Of a stretch of 64,000 nt of DNA, positions 51,488 to 63,985 are shown piece after piece. The number at the start of each line of letters is the position of its first letter. Position 1 is the stretch's first letter. Under the pieces are notes generated by a model. It had not been told where the DNA came from, did not search any database, and saw nothing but the letters and a program-made list of their open reading frames with translations. Origin of the DNA: Aureobasidium sp. EXF-3400 (Eukaryota > Ascomycota > Dothideomycetes > Dothideales > Saccotheciaceae); NCBI GenBank assembly GCA_024195585.1, contig SWBL01000067.1, positions 110,136 through 174,135 on the forward strand. Reading direction: 5' to 3'. A program made the translations under genes and the position numbers.

Positions 51488-52295
51488 TGGCACTTTTGTG
51501 TACTCTCACACGCCACGACAGCCAGGCATGAAGTATAGGAGGTTAGAAGACTCGACTCTGGCGGTTTTGCCGTTCGACTCTCTCACACCCTGACACGCCT
51601 CCGAATGGCCGGCCCAGGCCTGCTAAACCGTGCCGGATCGACGATCCACAGGACTTTAGACTGCCATTCTTCACGTCTTGCCGCTTAGCACTTGCAATAC
51701 TCGATTGGCTACCTGAGGCGTACTATTATACTGGATTTGTAATACGCAAATCCTTACCATTATTATGATTGATATTTGTCTCGTCGCGATGCATTTTTCC
51801 CAGCATTGCGTCCGGTGAGTGACTGCTCCAACAGGTCAACGCGACGCCACAAAGCCATAGTGCTCGCTCCTTCACTCCGCGGTCCACTCAGATTGTCCAA
51901 CGATAATCAACAGATTACTCAACATGGCAGCTTTCTCAAGTAACGAACCGCTTTTTGTGCAAGCGACACACATTCCCCATGTCGATCTAGCTTTCATACA
52001 TGGGAAACCGCGCAATATTCATACTTGTAAACAGAGCAATCAAAATTACTGTAGAATGAATCATGTAAAAAGTGTCATGCCTCGTGCTTGTTTCTTGCTG
52101 CTGGCTACTTATCGTACAAAACTCCTAAAGAATTTCAACCCTGCTGAAACGAGCTCTTCCAAGAACGCTAATACGCCTTGCTTTTGTGATCATCATGTTT
52201 TCGGATCAATCTATCCTTTCCTTCGATAACGCCTTTGCTCTTTTGTTTAATGAATGCTTCGCTTTTTCATATATCAATCATATCGTGGTAACCTT
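51488..52295. other. Intergenic
   Basis: 808 bp. The half next to 51488 is the histidine kinase promoter; the other is the 3' region of PDX1. A 101-codon plus-strand frame at 51924 has no recognisable content and is not called. Confidence 0.5.
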
Positions 52296-53285
52296 TTACC
52301 AGCCACGGCCCTGGAGCTTGTCCTTGGGGTCCATGGAGCCACAGTTGATGCCAACCATGGCTTCACCAAGTCCAATGCTGACCTCGGCCAAAACCTTGGG
52401 GTCGTTGTAATGGGTGACAGCCTGCACGATGGCCTTGGCGCGCTTAGCAGCGTCACCACTCTTGAAGATACCAGAGCCAACAAAGACACCATCGCAACCC
52501 ATCTGCATCATGAGGGCGGCGTCAGCGGGAGTGGCAATGCCACCAGCGGCAAAGTTGACCACAGGCAGACGCTTGAGCTGAACAGTCTCCTTCAAGAGCT
52601 CATACTGGACACCAATCTCGCGGGCGAAAGCACGGAGCTCGGGCTCAGACATGGCAGCAGCGCGGGCGATCTGCTGGTTGACAGTCTGCATGTGGCGGAC
52701 GGCCTCAATGACATCGCCAGTACCAGCTTCACCCTTTGTGCGGATCATGGCAGCACCCTCGGCGATACGGCGCAGAGCCTCACCGAGGTCGCGGCAGCCG
52801 CAAACGAAGGGAGTCTTGAATCCGTGCTTCTCAACGTGGTAGATGGGGTCGGCGGGGGTAAGGACCTCGGACTCATCGATGTAGTCGACACCAATGGCTT
52901 GGAGAATCTGGCACTCGACGATGTGACCGATACGGGCCTTGGCCATGACGGGGATGGTGACGGTGTCCATGATCTCCTTGATCATGCTAGGGTCAGACAT
53001 ACGGGCAACACCGCCGTCCTTGCGAATGTCGGCGGGAACACGCTCGAGAGCCATGACTGCGCAGGCACCGGCCTCTTCGGCAATGCGGGCCTGGAGCGAT
53101 TGTTAGTGACAATGCCACTGAAATAGTGCAGAAGACGAGCACACCTGCTCAGCGTTGACGACATCCATAATGACACCGCCCTTCAACATGCGGGCAAGAC
53201 CAGCCTTGACGGCGAACGAGGCGACTCCGTCAGTGCCGTTGGCACCGTCGTGCTTGCCGTTGGTGGTAGGTAGTGTAGTGGCCAT
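52296..53285 (-). CDS. pdx1: Pyridoxal 5'-phosphate synthase subunit PDX1/SNZ (PdxS)
   Basis: Two exons, 53285-53145 and 53090-52296, with a 54-nt intron, give 311 aa. It combines ribose 5-phosphate, glyceraldehyde 3-phosphate and ammonia (from the PDX2/SNO glutaminase) into vitamin B6, as a dodecamer in the cytosol. Motifs intact: [33 protein letters not shown] (the Asp and Lys of the first half), SEVLTPADP, and [34 protein letters not shown]. The catalytic Lys of the second site is in [14 protein letters not shown]. Highly biased codons (an antisense frame of 290 codons stays open) suggest strong expression. No SNO gene is in the window. Confidence 0.95.
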
Positions 53286-54052
53286 TGTGAGAGATGTGTG
53301 TGTGAAGGGGATAGGTGGAAAGGAAACAAAAGGTCAGGGAGATAAAGAATGTGTGTAGGAGAGAAGGGAAAGGGTCCTGGGTCTCAAGATCCGAAAAAGT
53401 ATATCTCTTCGCCAGGGAACTTCGGCCTTCTTTCGAGTGACTCACCTGCCTTTAAAAGGCATTATTACTCGAGAAAAACACGCGGGCGTAGGGCGGCGAC
53501 CCGCCAAGGTGCTTCTCCGTCGAGAACGATCCACGTCCGCCGCCCCATGCCCCGCTGTCGGAAGGCGCGGACCTTCGAGGAACTGGCGCCGAACCAGCGA
53601 ACAACACCGATTGGTTCTGTGCGTGTTAGATGTACAAAAACCGCATATCATAAGTCTCTCAAGACTAACACTCTTTCTCCTGACGAGTACTCCTAGATAC
53701 ACCAAGCAGTTGCTGAGTATGGTTAGATCGATTACTTGTGAATTTAGCGGTATCCATGATCGCTATATTTCTCCAAACCAGTGTGAGTTGGGACAGGATA
53801 GTTGATTCGGTTTGAAATTCGTGAAGTTCCAGCGCACCGCATACCCCTCCGCAGTCTGTTTTAGTCAGGGTCCAAGCTTCCGCGATCAGCGTCATTGACA
53901 TCCGACGACAATCAGAACGACAACAACCACAGCAAAAACCACCACCTCCTCCTTTCTATCGATTACAACCAAAGCATTGATACCACCCAGTGACTCACCA
54001 AGAAAAGATCACACCACTTAAGCTTTGTCGCCACAACAAATACCTACACACA
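53286..54052. promoter_or_regulatory. Divergent promoter, PDX1 / FUN14-like
   Basis: 767 bp between divergent ATGs. Pyrimidine tracts lie near both starts. No gene or clear operator is seen. Confidence 0.5.
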
Positions 54053-54667
54053 ATGTCTTTCTTGCTGCACTCGCGCCCATTGGGCATTGGTCTCGGCCTC
54101 GGCGCTGCATTCACATCTTACTCTCTTCTCACTCCTAGGAGAACCCGTTATGCTCTGTGCGATTCCAGCGCTTCCAATGCTTTCAACTCGTACACACACA
54201 ACGCCAAGGTGCCGGTGGTGACCCGTAGAGGCGGGCTCAACCCCAATGCAGTGCGCCAGATCTCGAGTGGAAGCATTGCCGGTATGTTTATTTCTGCTTC
54301 TTCGACTCAAGGAACCGTGTAGATGCTTATACCGAAGTGCAGGTGTGATAGGCGGTATGGCAGTTTCGCTCTTCTCAAAGCCTTTGACTTTGCTCATTGG
54401 CCTTTTGATCGTTGGTGTACAGGTATATCTCCCATTCTCTTTCTGCCTCTGCTTTCTGTCCTGTTTCTTCTTACACTCCCTTCGCAATTGCTGATCTTGA
54501 CATCAAAACAGTTTGCCGAGTCTCAATTGGGCATCAGTCTGATTCCTTACAATCGCATGCAACGCTACTTTACCAGCATTGATCTGCGCTCTGCCATGCA
54601 AGATAACGTAGCCTTCAAGCTGGCCTTTGGTGCTACGTTTGCATTGACCGGTTTCGCTCAGCTGTAG
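54053..54667 (+). CDS. FUN14-domain family mitochondrial membrane protein
   Basis: Three exons, 54053-54281, 54343-54422 and 54512-54667, give 154 aa. The N-terminus has one hydrophobic stretch (GIGLGLGAAFTSYSLL) and basic residues, fitting mitochondrial targeting. The core VRQISSGSIAGVIGGMAVSLFSKPLTLLIGLLIVGVQ is the Gly-rich FUN14 helix pair. The C-terminal helix follows in NVAFKLAFGATFALTGFAQL. In animals FUNDC1 is an outer-membrane mitophagy receptor. Fungal members are less studied, and no LC3/Atg8-binding motif is obvious here. It lies tail to tail with ArgJ. Confidence 0.85.
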
Positions 54668-54879
54668 AGAGCCGTATTGAAAATCCTTGCAACAAGATGT
54701 ACATAGACACGAGTTAGAGCGCAACGGGGCTCAAGAAGAAGATGGTAGAACTTTTCAACATGGCATAGAATTCCATTAAAGTCGTCATGTCTACAACTGC
54801 CTCTCTTATATCCTGGTATGCTTACATCTCTAGAGCGCGAATATGTACAATAAGAGCATCTCGGTTCACTCAAGACATC

Positions 54880-56418
54880 CTAAGTTCTGTAGTCACCGTT
54901 GATGGTAACGTATTCGTGGCTGAAGTCGCAGGTGTAGACAGTAGCCTCGCCAACATCCTTTTCCCTGTTGCTCAGCGTAACAAGGATTTCCAAGTCTTCC
55001 ATCTCGAGGATGGCGGCAGCACGAGCTTCGTCAACAGCTTGAGGCTCGCCGTTGACCAGCAATTTGAGCTCCTCAGAACCGTCGGCGGGGATGAAGGAGA
55101 CAGAGGTTTGGGAAGGGCGAATGCAAGTGCGGCCGGGAGCATATCCGATGGCACAGAGGATGCGACCCCAGTTGGCGTCTTTGCCGTACAGAGCAGTCTT
55201 GACGAGAGCAGAGGTAGCAATGGAGTTGGCTACAATATGGGCAGCGTCGTTGTTGTCAGCCTTTGTTACCTTTACAGTGACGAACTTGGTAGCTCCCTCG
55301 CCATCACGGACGATAAGCTTGGCCAGATCCGCCATGAAAGATGTCAAGACCTTGTTCATCTCCTTGTAGTCTTCTGACTGCTTCTCTAGCAACTCTCCCT
55401 CCAAAGAAGTGCCTCGTTGAGGGACTTCGTTTGTGTCGAGGGATTCGAGGAGGATTGGCTCGGAGTCAGGAGCGGCCATGCCGTTTGCAAAGAGAGCGAC
55501 GCTGTCGTTTGTGCTGGTGTCACCGTCAACAGTGATACGGTTGAAGGAAGAGTTTGTGGCTGTGGAAAGAAGTGTCCTCAAAGCAGTCTTTTGGATGGGA
55601 GCGTCTGTACAGATGACACCAAGAAGGGTAGCCATGTTGGGATGGATCATACCGGCTCCTTTGGTCATGCCGGCGATAGAGAAGGTGATGCCGGGCCACG
55701 AGGGAAGAGTGAACTGGCGGGAGAGAAGTTTTGGGAAGGTGTCAGTGGTGCAAATGGCGCGAGCTGAGCGAAGCCAGTGTTCGTGGGTGTTGCCCAAGGA
55801 GTCTACAAGGGTGGGGATCTTTGCTTCGATGCGGTCGATAGGAAGGCGCTGTCCAATGACACCAGTGCTCATAACCAGGGTGCGGATGCTGGATACATCT
55901 TGATCGTCTTGGGCAATCTTGACGGTTCCCTCATTGACACTCTCTTTGGCTTCGGCCTCAGCACTCTGTTCGTGAGGACTTGGGTTGCGCTTGTCCAAGA
56001 GGTCGTGGGTGAGCTTGGCCATGCGGACGGCATCTTCACGACCACCTTTTCCGGTGACGGCATTGGCGCATCCTGAGTTGATAACGACACCTCTGATTCT
56101 CTTGCATCTGTGCTGGAACATAATCTTCTTGCTGACGCTCACAGGAGCAGCCTGGAAATGGTTCTGGGTGGCCACGAGAGCAGCGGAACAAGGAACTTCA
56201 GAGGCAATCAAGGCGAGGTCGTCGAACTTTGTGTTTGAGGCTTTGACTTGGGCATGTGCACTGCCAACAACGAAGCCTTTGGGGTATGTTCCCTCGGTAG
56301 GGACATATTTGGCCTTGGTAGGTGGGATTGCGCCGTCGGTAGGGGCCGAGTAGCAGCGGGTGTGTTGTACTGATAGCGATACCAGCCGACGAGCGGCTGA
56401 TGTTCGAGAGGCAGCCAT
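54880..56418 (-). CDS. argJ: Arginine biosynthesis bifunctional protein ArgJ (glutamate/ornithine N-acetyltransferase)
   Basis: 512 aa in one exon, from the ATG at 56418 ([18 protein letters not shown]); the upstream in-frame start is TTG. The N-terminus is a mitochondrial presequence. The enzyme transfers acetyl from N-acetylornithine to glutamate, recycling acetyl in the matrix arginine pathway. It is made as a precursor that cleaves itself before the nucleophilic Thr in [17 protein letters not shown]. Other motifs: [53 protein letters not shown], and [14 protein letters not shown] near the C-terminus. An acidic, Gln-rich insert (residues about 155-190) sits between two conserved blocks, as in other fungi. 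Confidence 0.93.
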   Translation of the reverse strand: MAASRTSAARRLVSLSVQHTRCYSAPTDGAIPPTKAKYVPTEGTYPKGFVVGSAHAQVKASNTKFDDLALIASEVPCSAALVATQNHFQAAPVSVSKKIMFQHRCKRIRGVVINSGCANAVTGKGGREDAVRMAKLTHDLLDKRNPSPHEQSAEAEAKESVNEGTVKIAQDDQDVSSIRTLVMSTGVIGQRLPIDRIEAKIPTLVDSLGNTHEHWLRSARAICTTDTFPKLLSRQFTLPSWPGITFSIAGMTKGAGMIHPNMATLLGVICTDAPIQKTALRTLLSTATNSSFNRITVDGDTSTNDSVALFANGMAAPDSEPILLESLDTNEVPQRGTSLEGELLEKQSEDYKEMNKVLTSFMADLAKLIVRDGEGATKFVTVKVTKADNNDAAHIVANSIATSALVKTALYGKDANWGRILCAIGYAPGRTCIRPSQTSVSFIPADGSEELKLLVNGEPQAVDEARAAAILEMEDLEILVTLSNREKDVGEATVYTCDFSHEYVTINGDYRT

Positions 56419-56655
56419 GGGGTCGGCGAGTGTCAATTGAGTGATACGAATAGACAATTCAACGAGAGAGGGAGGAAAAGACAGACCGGCAACTGCTGCT
56501 GAGTCAAAGCTGCACGCGATAAGAGCTACCCATCGCAGTTAATCTTATCAATCTGTGGGGGGGGTTGTCCGGCTATTGTTGCTATCTTTGTCGGACTTTG
56601 GAAGCGCCTTCCAAGTAGGTAAACAATCCTTTGCCAACACGACAAACGACATTCA

Positions 56656-58404
56656 ATGCCCAAACGACAAAGGAGCCAGGATGAGGAAGGCACGGCAGAA
56701 TCACTTCAGGCCGAACATGTGGAAACAACTCCATCCAAGAGGAGGATGATCGACGCAGAGACACCGTCACGACACACCAACGCAGACACGCCCTCGAAAC
56801 AGCGCTCCATCCTCAAATCCACCCTCAAGCAGGAAGGAACCCCACGATCTCTTCGCAAGGTCCTCTTTTCCACTCCGGCCAAACCTGGCGACCACGACAC
56901 CCAACATGTGCAAACCAAAGATTCCCCCTTGACGGCCGCTCTCAATGCAGATCGTTCCGCCAGGCGCAAGAGCCACAAGATATTGTTCGATCCTCAAGAT
57001 GAAGACGAGTCTGCTGTAGACGATACCGGTCTGGAAGATGCCCTGGCTCGCGAGATTCTGGATGACGCCGTTGAATCGGATCAAGACATGGTAGACGATG
57101 ACAACATCACCGCTACCCCAGGCACTCCCTCCAAAACTCCCAGGCCAAGGGGACGACCAAAAGGCAAGAAGAGGCAGCCGTCTCCCGTACCTCATGACAT
57201 GCCATCACATGAGCTGTACTTCTTCCAGAACAGGCCGGGAGAGGTCAAGACGTCAACAAATACTTTGCCGACTAACACTCTTCTCAACCATGACGACTAC
57301 TTTGCCAAGATCAATGCATACAATGATCCACACGCTGCAGACAGGCAATTTCTGGCCGGCTTGCATGAGAATGCTTTCGATCAGTGGATGTTTGAAATCG
57401 ATCAAGGCTTCAACATCTGTATCTACGGCTATGGTTCAAAACGTGACCTTCTTCTCGACTTTGCAGACCATCTCTACCAAGCCTTGGACAAGAAGCCAAA
57501 CCTCGTCATCGTCAATGGGTACTCACCCAACATCTCGGTCAGAGACGTTCTGACAACAATTGCAAAACACTCTCTACCCTCTTCGGTAGCAAACAAACTT
57601 CCTCTTCAGCCTCAGGCTCTCCTGGATGCCCTCCTATCCACCCTGACAGCAAATCCTCCTTCCTCGCCCATATATATACTTGCACACTCGATTGACAGCC
57701 CATTCTTCCGGAAACCGCTTTTCCAATCTACTATTTCGGCTCTAGCTGCCCATCCTCACATCTGTCTGGTTGCGTCTGTAGACACACCGACCTTCCCTTT
57801 GCTTTGGGACATATCACAGCGCTCTTCACTTCGTTTCCTATTCCATGATACTACCACTTTTGCACCCTACACCGCAGAACTCGACCCTGTAGAAGAGGTC
57901 AATGTTCTGCTTAACCGCAGTGGTCGCCGTATAGGTGGAAAAGATGGTGTGGCATATGTCTTGCGCTCATTGCCCGAAAATGCAAGAAACTTATTCCGCA
58001 TCTTGGTCGCAGAACAATTGGCCCTCGCTGACACCACCTTGGAGACACACCATGATTCTTCAGACTCGGAAAGTATTCTCGGTCATTCGGGTGATGACAT
58101 GGACATGGATCACGGCAATGTCACAAAGCCCACCCGCGGTCGAGGCCGTCCACCAAAGAAGGCGCCAACCCCCAAAGTCAAAGCGCACAAGACTTCGGCA
58201 TTCGTGGGCGTCGAGTACAGGACGCTGTATCACAAGGCTGTGGAAGAGTTTGTTTGTTCGTCTGAGATGAGTTTCAGAACTTTGCTCAAAGAATTTCATG
58301 ATCATGACATTGTGGAGAGCAAGAAAGACAGCTTGGGTGTTGAAAGATTGGCTGTGCCGTTTGGAAGAGAGGATTTGGAAGACATGTTGCAAGAATTAGT
58401 GTGA
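56656..58404 (+). CDS. orc2: Origin recognition complex subunit 2
   Basis: 582 aa, one exon, from the ATG at 56656. The N-terminal third is disordered, with repeated Thr-Pro/Ser-Pro sites (ETPSRH, NADTPSK, GTPRSL: candidate CDK sites) and an AT-hook (PRPRGRPKGKK, near residue 165). The ORC2 core starts at HDDYFAKINAYNDPHAADRQFL and contains the degenerate AAA+ part FNICIYGYGSKRDLLLDFADHL. A winged helix follows at the C-terminus (EFVCSSEMSFRTLLKEFHDHDIV). A second AT-hook (TRGRGRPPKKA) lies in the insert near residue 495. ORC marks replication origins in the nucleus. The two AT-hooks suggest A/T-directed DNA contact. Confidence 0.93.
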   Translation: MPKRQRSQDEEGTAESLQAEHVETTPSKRRMIDAETPSRHTNADTPSKQRSILKSTLKQEGTPRSLRKVLFSTPAKPGDHDTQHVQTKDSPLTAALNADRSARRKSHKILFDPQDEDESAVDDTGLEDALAREILDDAVESDQDMVDDDNITATPGTPSKTPRPRGRPKGKKRQPSPVPHDMPSHELYFFQNRPGEVKTSTNTLPTNTLLNHDDYFAKINAYNDPHAADRQFLAGLHENAFDQWMFEIDQGFNICIYGYGSKRDLLLDFADHLYQALDKKPNLVIVNGYSPNISVRDVLTTIAKHSLPSSVANKLPLQPQALLDALLSTLTANPPSSPIYILAHSIDSPFFRKPLFQSTISALAAHPHICLVASVDTPTFPLLWDISQRSSLRFLFHDTTTFAPYTAELDPVEEVNVLLNRSGRRIGGKDGVAYVLRSLPENARNLFRILVAEQLALADTTLETHHDSSDSESILGHSGDDMDMDHGNVTKPTRGRGRPPKKAPTPKVKAHKTSAFVGVEYRTLYHKAVEEFVCSSEMSFRTLLKEFHDHDIVESKKDSLGVERLAVPFGREDLEDMLQELV

Positions 58405-58800
58405 TTAATGGGAAACGACCACAGTTACCTCTCCACTTTCTTGCCCTCGCGTTTCAAAGCGAGGACTTGACGGCCTGTTCATGGGGTGTCTATGTTTACA
58501 ATGCAGCTTCAGCTTGTTTCTCGAGTTAAGACATGACAAAGACAGATGTCTTAAGAGAATACGAGACAGCATGTATCTCGAGTTTGATATCGTTGCGTGT
58601 CTCAATACTCTTTGTCTCGACATCAACTTGTCTCGTCTCAGCCATACCATGTTATAAACGACAAACACATCGACCACCATCACTACATAAAACTCTCCAA
58701 CCACCGTGGGCCAGGATCTGTCCTCCAACCCGAAAATCAAAACACCCACACTCCTCCCTCGAAGAAACCAGCTCTCTTCTTCTTTCCAACACCACCCACC
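58405..58800. other. Intergenic
   Basis: 396 bp, 3' region of orc2 and leader of the next small gene. Open in frame with the downstream ATG, but without recognisable coding content. Confidence 0.4.
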
Positions 58801-59127
58801 ATGACTTTCTCCAAGAAACCCAAAGTCAAAGACAGCAACAGCGATAGCGATAGCGAGGACTCAATCCCCAGATACGGAGGCTACAAACACTCTTCCCCCG
58901 TCTACGAAGACTTTGAAATGTGGAATTCGGTCTGCGAAGACGCCAGGATCTCGCCAAAATCAGGCACCACAACAACGATGCCGAAGAAAGAGACTCGGTG
59001 GCCGGTGCCGACGACGGCGAATCCAAGATTGAATATGACACCCAATCCCCTCGGGGACTTGCTCTTGAGAGGACGTGCTCGGAATCTCGAGGCCCGACAA
59101 TGTCAAGAAGCAACCTCGACCAGCTAG
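58801..59127 (+). CDS. Small hypothetical protein (unrecognised)
   Basis: 108 aa from an ATG at 58801 preceded by a CACC context (accaccc acc ATG). The first half looks like real protein: a basic start (MTFSKKPKVKD), an acidic Ser/Asp run (SNSDSDSEDS) and SPVYEDFEMWNSV. After about residue 45 the composition becomes less protein-like. An overlapping +1 frame (58920-59150) reads more naturally there (KIRHHNNDAEERDSVAG). An undetected intron or a sequencing indel may therefore lie near 58940-58960. The function is unknown. Confidence 0.4.
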   Translation: MTFSKKPKVKDSNSDSDSEDSIPRYGGYKHSSPVYEDFEMWNSVCEDARISPKSGTTTTMPKKETRWPVPTTANPRLNMTPNPLGDLLLRGRARNLEARQCQEATSTS

Positions 59128-59297
59128 TGGAGCCAGAGCTTGTGCTTTGATGTAATGAGCTATCACTGGATACATCTGATTTGGAGTTCTGGTAGTTTAG
59201 GACTTCGAGTCCAGAATGAGGAAAACATATAGATTTTAGAACTACCATCTATCTACAACCTAAGATTGGACGACATATGCATTGTTCAGACTGATGC

Positions 59298-62109
59298 TCA
59301 ATGGACATATCTAATCGTGAAGGGCTCAGTCTCAGCACTGTCGTAATCATCAGGGTTTGTCGCATCTCCAAAGATCCTCAAGGCTCGCACAAGGATAGAA
59401 TAAGTTCCTGCAGGAACTCTTCTGCCATCGTCGAGAACACCATAGAAAGCAGTGCTCCAAGCATTAGCTCTAGGCTGGTAGACAGAAGGCGTACCCGCAA
59501 TAGCACCAAGAGTTTTTACGCCGAGGATAGTAGTGGTGTTAGTGTAAGTACCATATGTGGAATTTGAGGGGATGAGGTCGGCTCGAATCAGGGACGATGG
59601 CATGACGAGACCGATTCTCAGGTTGGGAATCAGAAGACCGGTTGAGTTGTCGGTAGTACCGTTGACGGTCGTGTTCGCGATTGAGATGGTGAAGACAGTA
59701 CCAGCATCTACAGGAACGAAAGTGTTGTCAGAGGTGCTAGTGATGTAGGGATATCCAGTGCTGGCATCAAGCACAGTGGCATCCTTAAGTGAAGAGGCAA
59801 CACCAGCGTAAGGAAGATTTAGAGAGTCACCATTGGTACCGTTGATGGTGATGAAGCCTGAGTAGACAGGAATTCGGGCGGTTGTGAGGTCCTTGGGAAG
59901 CGAAAGAGTGACAATCACAACCTCAGACTTGCCAGCAGCGACACTGATGCTACCAGAGCTGAAATGCACACTTGCGCCAGAAGTGACGAGGTCGGGAGGG
60001 AAAGTTTGAGGCTGAGTGCTGCCATCATCAGGAAGAGTGTAGGCGGTGGCGGCGTTAACGTAGTCAAAGTTGTAAGTAATGTCGCTACTACCGCGGTTGT
60101 TGATGGTAAAGTTTGCCTCTTGGACAAAGTGTGCCGTGTCATTGAAAGCAAGGTTTGCAACATCGATCACAGTCGACGTGTGAACAGCAGCAAAAGCATC
60201 GACCTCACCACCTCCCTGCTGAACTACGGGAGCAAGGTAATCATAAGTGGTCTTGCCATCGTTAAAAGTGACAGGATGACCAGTGGTACCGAGGATACTA
60301 CGGATAGTGTGAGGATCAAGATCTGGGCGAGCCTGCTTCATGAGTGCAACAACACCAGCGACAAAAGGAGTGGCCATTGAGGTGCCGGACAGGACACCGT
60401 AACCGCCCTGCTCAAGAGGTAGAGTAGACAAGATGTTGCCGCCAGGTGCAGAGATCTCGGGCTTGACGTAGGCCTCGTTGGTAGGGTTCCACATCGAGAA
60501 TGTCGACATGTGACCACCAGTGATGTTGTTGGCAGGGCTAGAGAAGATAGTCAACTTGCCATCGATGTTGACCTGGATAGCGGAACCGGCAGCAAGACTA
60601 GCAACCCAAGAGGCACCTTGTTCAGCCGAGACCATTGCTGCACCAACAATATCAGAATCAGTGACACTAGGAGAGGTGAGACTGGGTGCGTTGTTGTAGA
60701 ACAGAATGTACTGTGCTCCAAAGGCAGCAACGTTCGCAGCTTTAGTGTCGAAAGTGCAAGTGCCACGACGAATGAGGACAAGCTTTCCGGCAAGATCGGG
60801 GGTATCAGCAGGAAGAGGCTCGCAAGCATCGTCGGCTATAGTGCTGTCTTTGCTGACAGCCCATAACGGAAGGCTGACATTAGGCATACCAATGGAAGCT
60901 GCCAGGTAGCCGAATTGACCATTTGTCGAGTTGTCGACAGTGTAGGTGCCATAGGTGGTGAATACAGGAGACTCGATGTTGTCAATAGATCCAACAGCAA
61001 TGACGCCAATACCATCTGCAGCCGACGAGCCGTAGAACAGACCTTCCGAACCATCGTTGCCAGCAGCAAGAGTGCAAGGAGTTCCAGCTGCAACAATGCG
61101 AGAGACTACAACAGTCCATGGCTCCTCTGCGAAGCGTTAGTGTTGTTCCTATAGTGTCTTCTGGAATGGCTTACCGGTCCAGCCGTTGGGGCCACCAATA
61201 CTGGCAGTGATGATATCTGCTCCATCCTCGTATGCACGAGTGAAGGCGTCGATAAGAACATCGTCACCAGCACTTCCAGAGCACCCAAAAACTCTGTAAG
61301 CACCCAGAATTGCATCGGGCGCAACGCCAGTAAAGTTGTAAGGATTAGGATCAGCTCCCACAATACCGGCAACGTGGGTACCGTGCTCGTTACACGCACT
61401 ATACGGATCGGGATCGGGCACAGGGGTGTTAGTACCATCATAATCATCACCGACGAGATCATAGCCCTTCAAAAGTAAGCGAGTATCCTACAAGCTGGAA
61501 TCAAATGACTTACGTGTGCAACCTTGCAGCCAGGACCGAAACACCCACCAAGAGCAGGATGAAGATAATCAACGCCAGTATCGATGATAGCAACGAAATT
61601 TCCATTTCCGGTCAAACCTTCGGCATGTAATCTATCGACGTGGCCCATGAGATGGGTAGAGAAGGTATCAGAAGAAGTCGTAGAGTTTGATCCATTGGTA
61701 TAGGGAGCGGTTGCAAAGTCTTGAGTGTCATATAGTGAGATGGGCCAGACCTTGCGTACGATAGGCATGGCTTGAATATCTGAAGCGACCACAGCCTGAT
61801 CAAGACCAGTATCAACATGGAATGAAAGTCCTTTGAACAGAGATGAAGAGAGATCCATGCGGTGAGTAGGATTCATCTTTTTCTCCGAAAGCTCAGAGTA
61901 GAAACTGGATTTAGTCTGTTGGGCATGTCAATGGTAAGTCTATCGTTGGAATCGTTGACACGCACGTCCGAAGCAATTGACATGACATCCTCGAACTCAA
62001 CGATGTATCCTCCAGGTACGACATTGCGCTTCTTCTGAGCACTATTGTCTGTGACTGCTGAGAGAACAGAAGGGGCAAGAGCCAAAAGAGTGACGATGTT
62101 GAACAACAT
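59298..62109 (-). CDS. Secreted subtilisin-like serine protease with PA domain (S8A)
   Basis: Four exons, 62109-61966, 61915-61514, 61466-61175 and 61126-59298, give 888 aa. The signal peptide is MLFNIVTLLALAPSVLSA; an inhibitor-I9-like propeptide follows. The catalytic triad is complete: Asp in VAIIDTGVDYLHPALGG, His in NEHGTHVAGIVGADP, and Ser in LSGTSMATPFVAGVVAL. A PA domain is inserted between His and Ser (LVLIRRGTCTFDTKAANVAAFGAQYILFYNN). A long Fn3-like C-terminal region carries many NxT/S sites (NTTVNGT, NNITGG). The first intron (50 nt, GTGCGT..CAACAG) is needed to restore the frame. It resembles minor extracellular protease Vpr types and is secreted for protein digestion. Confidence 0.9.
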
Positions 62110-63902
62110 CTTGTGCTGATAGACAGGTGCTGAACCTTGAACCATCACACAATGCTATAGACTGAGCAACCCTTTTATATAACATCCTGCCAACTCTTAT
62201 CTCCAGTTCTCCTTCCAAAAGCGGGAGCTCACCATGAGGGGCTTGTGTTCAACAAAGTAACCATGAAAGCTGCATGTTGCAGGAGACGAGGGCCAAGAGA
62301 CGCCAATCGTATCCTAGAAGCAGTATAACCTAGGACGGTGGTGATATCCTGTGAGGGTATGGCCTCATGAGCCTTCCTTGGCACGACGGAGGGTCTGAAG
62401 GCGATGACCATACTTTCTCTGAGGTAATGATAGATTGAGGTGCATCTCCTAGCGTGGACGGCTCGTTGAGAGCGACTTGGCACGCGGGAGTCCGAAGAAT
62501 GCACAGCAAATAGCACGAGAGCAAATCACAAAGATTGGTGCAAGGTTGGCAGCAAACATTTGATGGAGTGTAGATCAGGAGTGCACATGGTTGAGATTGA
62601 GACGCACAGTCTATCTCAAGTCTTGGCTGGGGGACTGATAAGGAAGGAGACAAGCACTTACGCACGAACGCTTCTCTTGGAAAGGACGCTTGACAGGACT
62701 ACAGCTGCAGCATGGACGTTATACTATTGCAAGGTTTGGTTTACGTGAAGCAATGTGGTGGCGATAGAAGCATCGCTGTCGCTGGCCGAGGAAGAGTAAA
62801 CAACGCGTGCTGATATCGAAGCGGCAAGCCCCGACCTTGGATGCACGCTCTCTAGGCTCGTAGATCGGTGGGGCATGTGCCTGGCGGTGCGAAAGTAGCT
62901 GGGATTAGAAAGAGCTCATGGCAGTGATAGGACAGGCGCAGAGCTCATCAGACATGGCTCCTGATTTTTGGTGCGATGTTCCGTGGAGGTCAGAGACGAG
63001 TACAAAGCTGCTTTGGCTGGCTGCTTCTGCTTGCTGTTCTCCTCTGGCCGTTGTCGGACTGACGTATTGAAGCTCGGGCCAGTCTCCCCGCAGTCTGCAT
63101 CAGATTGTGGGTGTCCTCGAGCTGGAGGCGCGGGAGCCCCCTCGCAGCAACCAGTCACTGTCAACTGCAAAATCGTGTGCTTCCAACACAATATGGACGC
63201 ATAGCAGCCCAGCAGTCATCTTCGCAACAAGAGATAATCACTATCCGATACACCTATCACGGAAGAACGACAAATGGCATCCTTCATTCATTGACGTTTT
63301 CGCCAATGAGGCCAACGCCAACGACATCATTACTGGCATTCTTTACCATACTGTTTCGATCATTGTAAACTTATCAACGCCAGCATGCCGAACCTACAAG
63401 CCTAACCTTCGAACGTGTTCACCCTTTACCACTATGGTCAAATCTCAGCGCAGGACTTTCGAAGAGCACAACACTTGAGAGACCCTCGAGGGACGGTGAG
63501 ATATCTCCGACGAGCGCCTGAAGCATCAGTTCGTCCAAAATCACGGACTTTGAACAACTGGCTTTGATACCTGCTGGAAAGTATAACTCATCCTCAACAC
63601 AGTCTTGGAAAAAAATATCTGGACAAGGCAAGCTACTCGCTTGGGTCTGTTTCCATTTGTGGTCTCCCTTGGTCCCTTTGAAATGCAGGAGCATCAGCAT
63701 CAACCGTAGGCTTGGACAAGTACTCTGGTTTTCATTGCCAACAAGCACACCGGTGTCACTCTCTGGCAACACTTGTACTTACGGACAATCACTACGTCGA
63801 CATACACCGGGAACGCTCATCGTCTGACCTCAAGACATGGTCAATGCGCAGCCTTTGCTTGACTCGTCTTGTACTCATGCCCAGAAGGGCTTTTCCATCA
63901 AA
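62110..63902. other. 1.8-kb region without a supported gene
   Basis: Promoter side of the subtilase, with a TATATAA-like stretch (minus strand) near 62176, about 65 bp upstream of its ATG. Beyond it, only short frames on both strands without domains, splice partners or consistent composition. Confidence 0.5.
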
Positions 63903-63953
63903 GGCGAGATGGCCGAGCGGTCTAAGGCGCCAGCTTAAGGTTCTTCCAATACG

Positions 63954-63985
<32 letters not shown>

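Noticed and set aside
52254..53126. 290-codon open frame on the plus strand opposite PDX1
   Set aside because: It is fully antisense to a highly conserved gene with strong codon bias, which keeps the opposite strand free of stops. No domain is recognisable.
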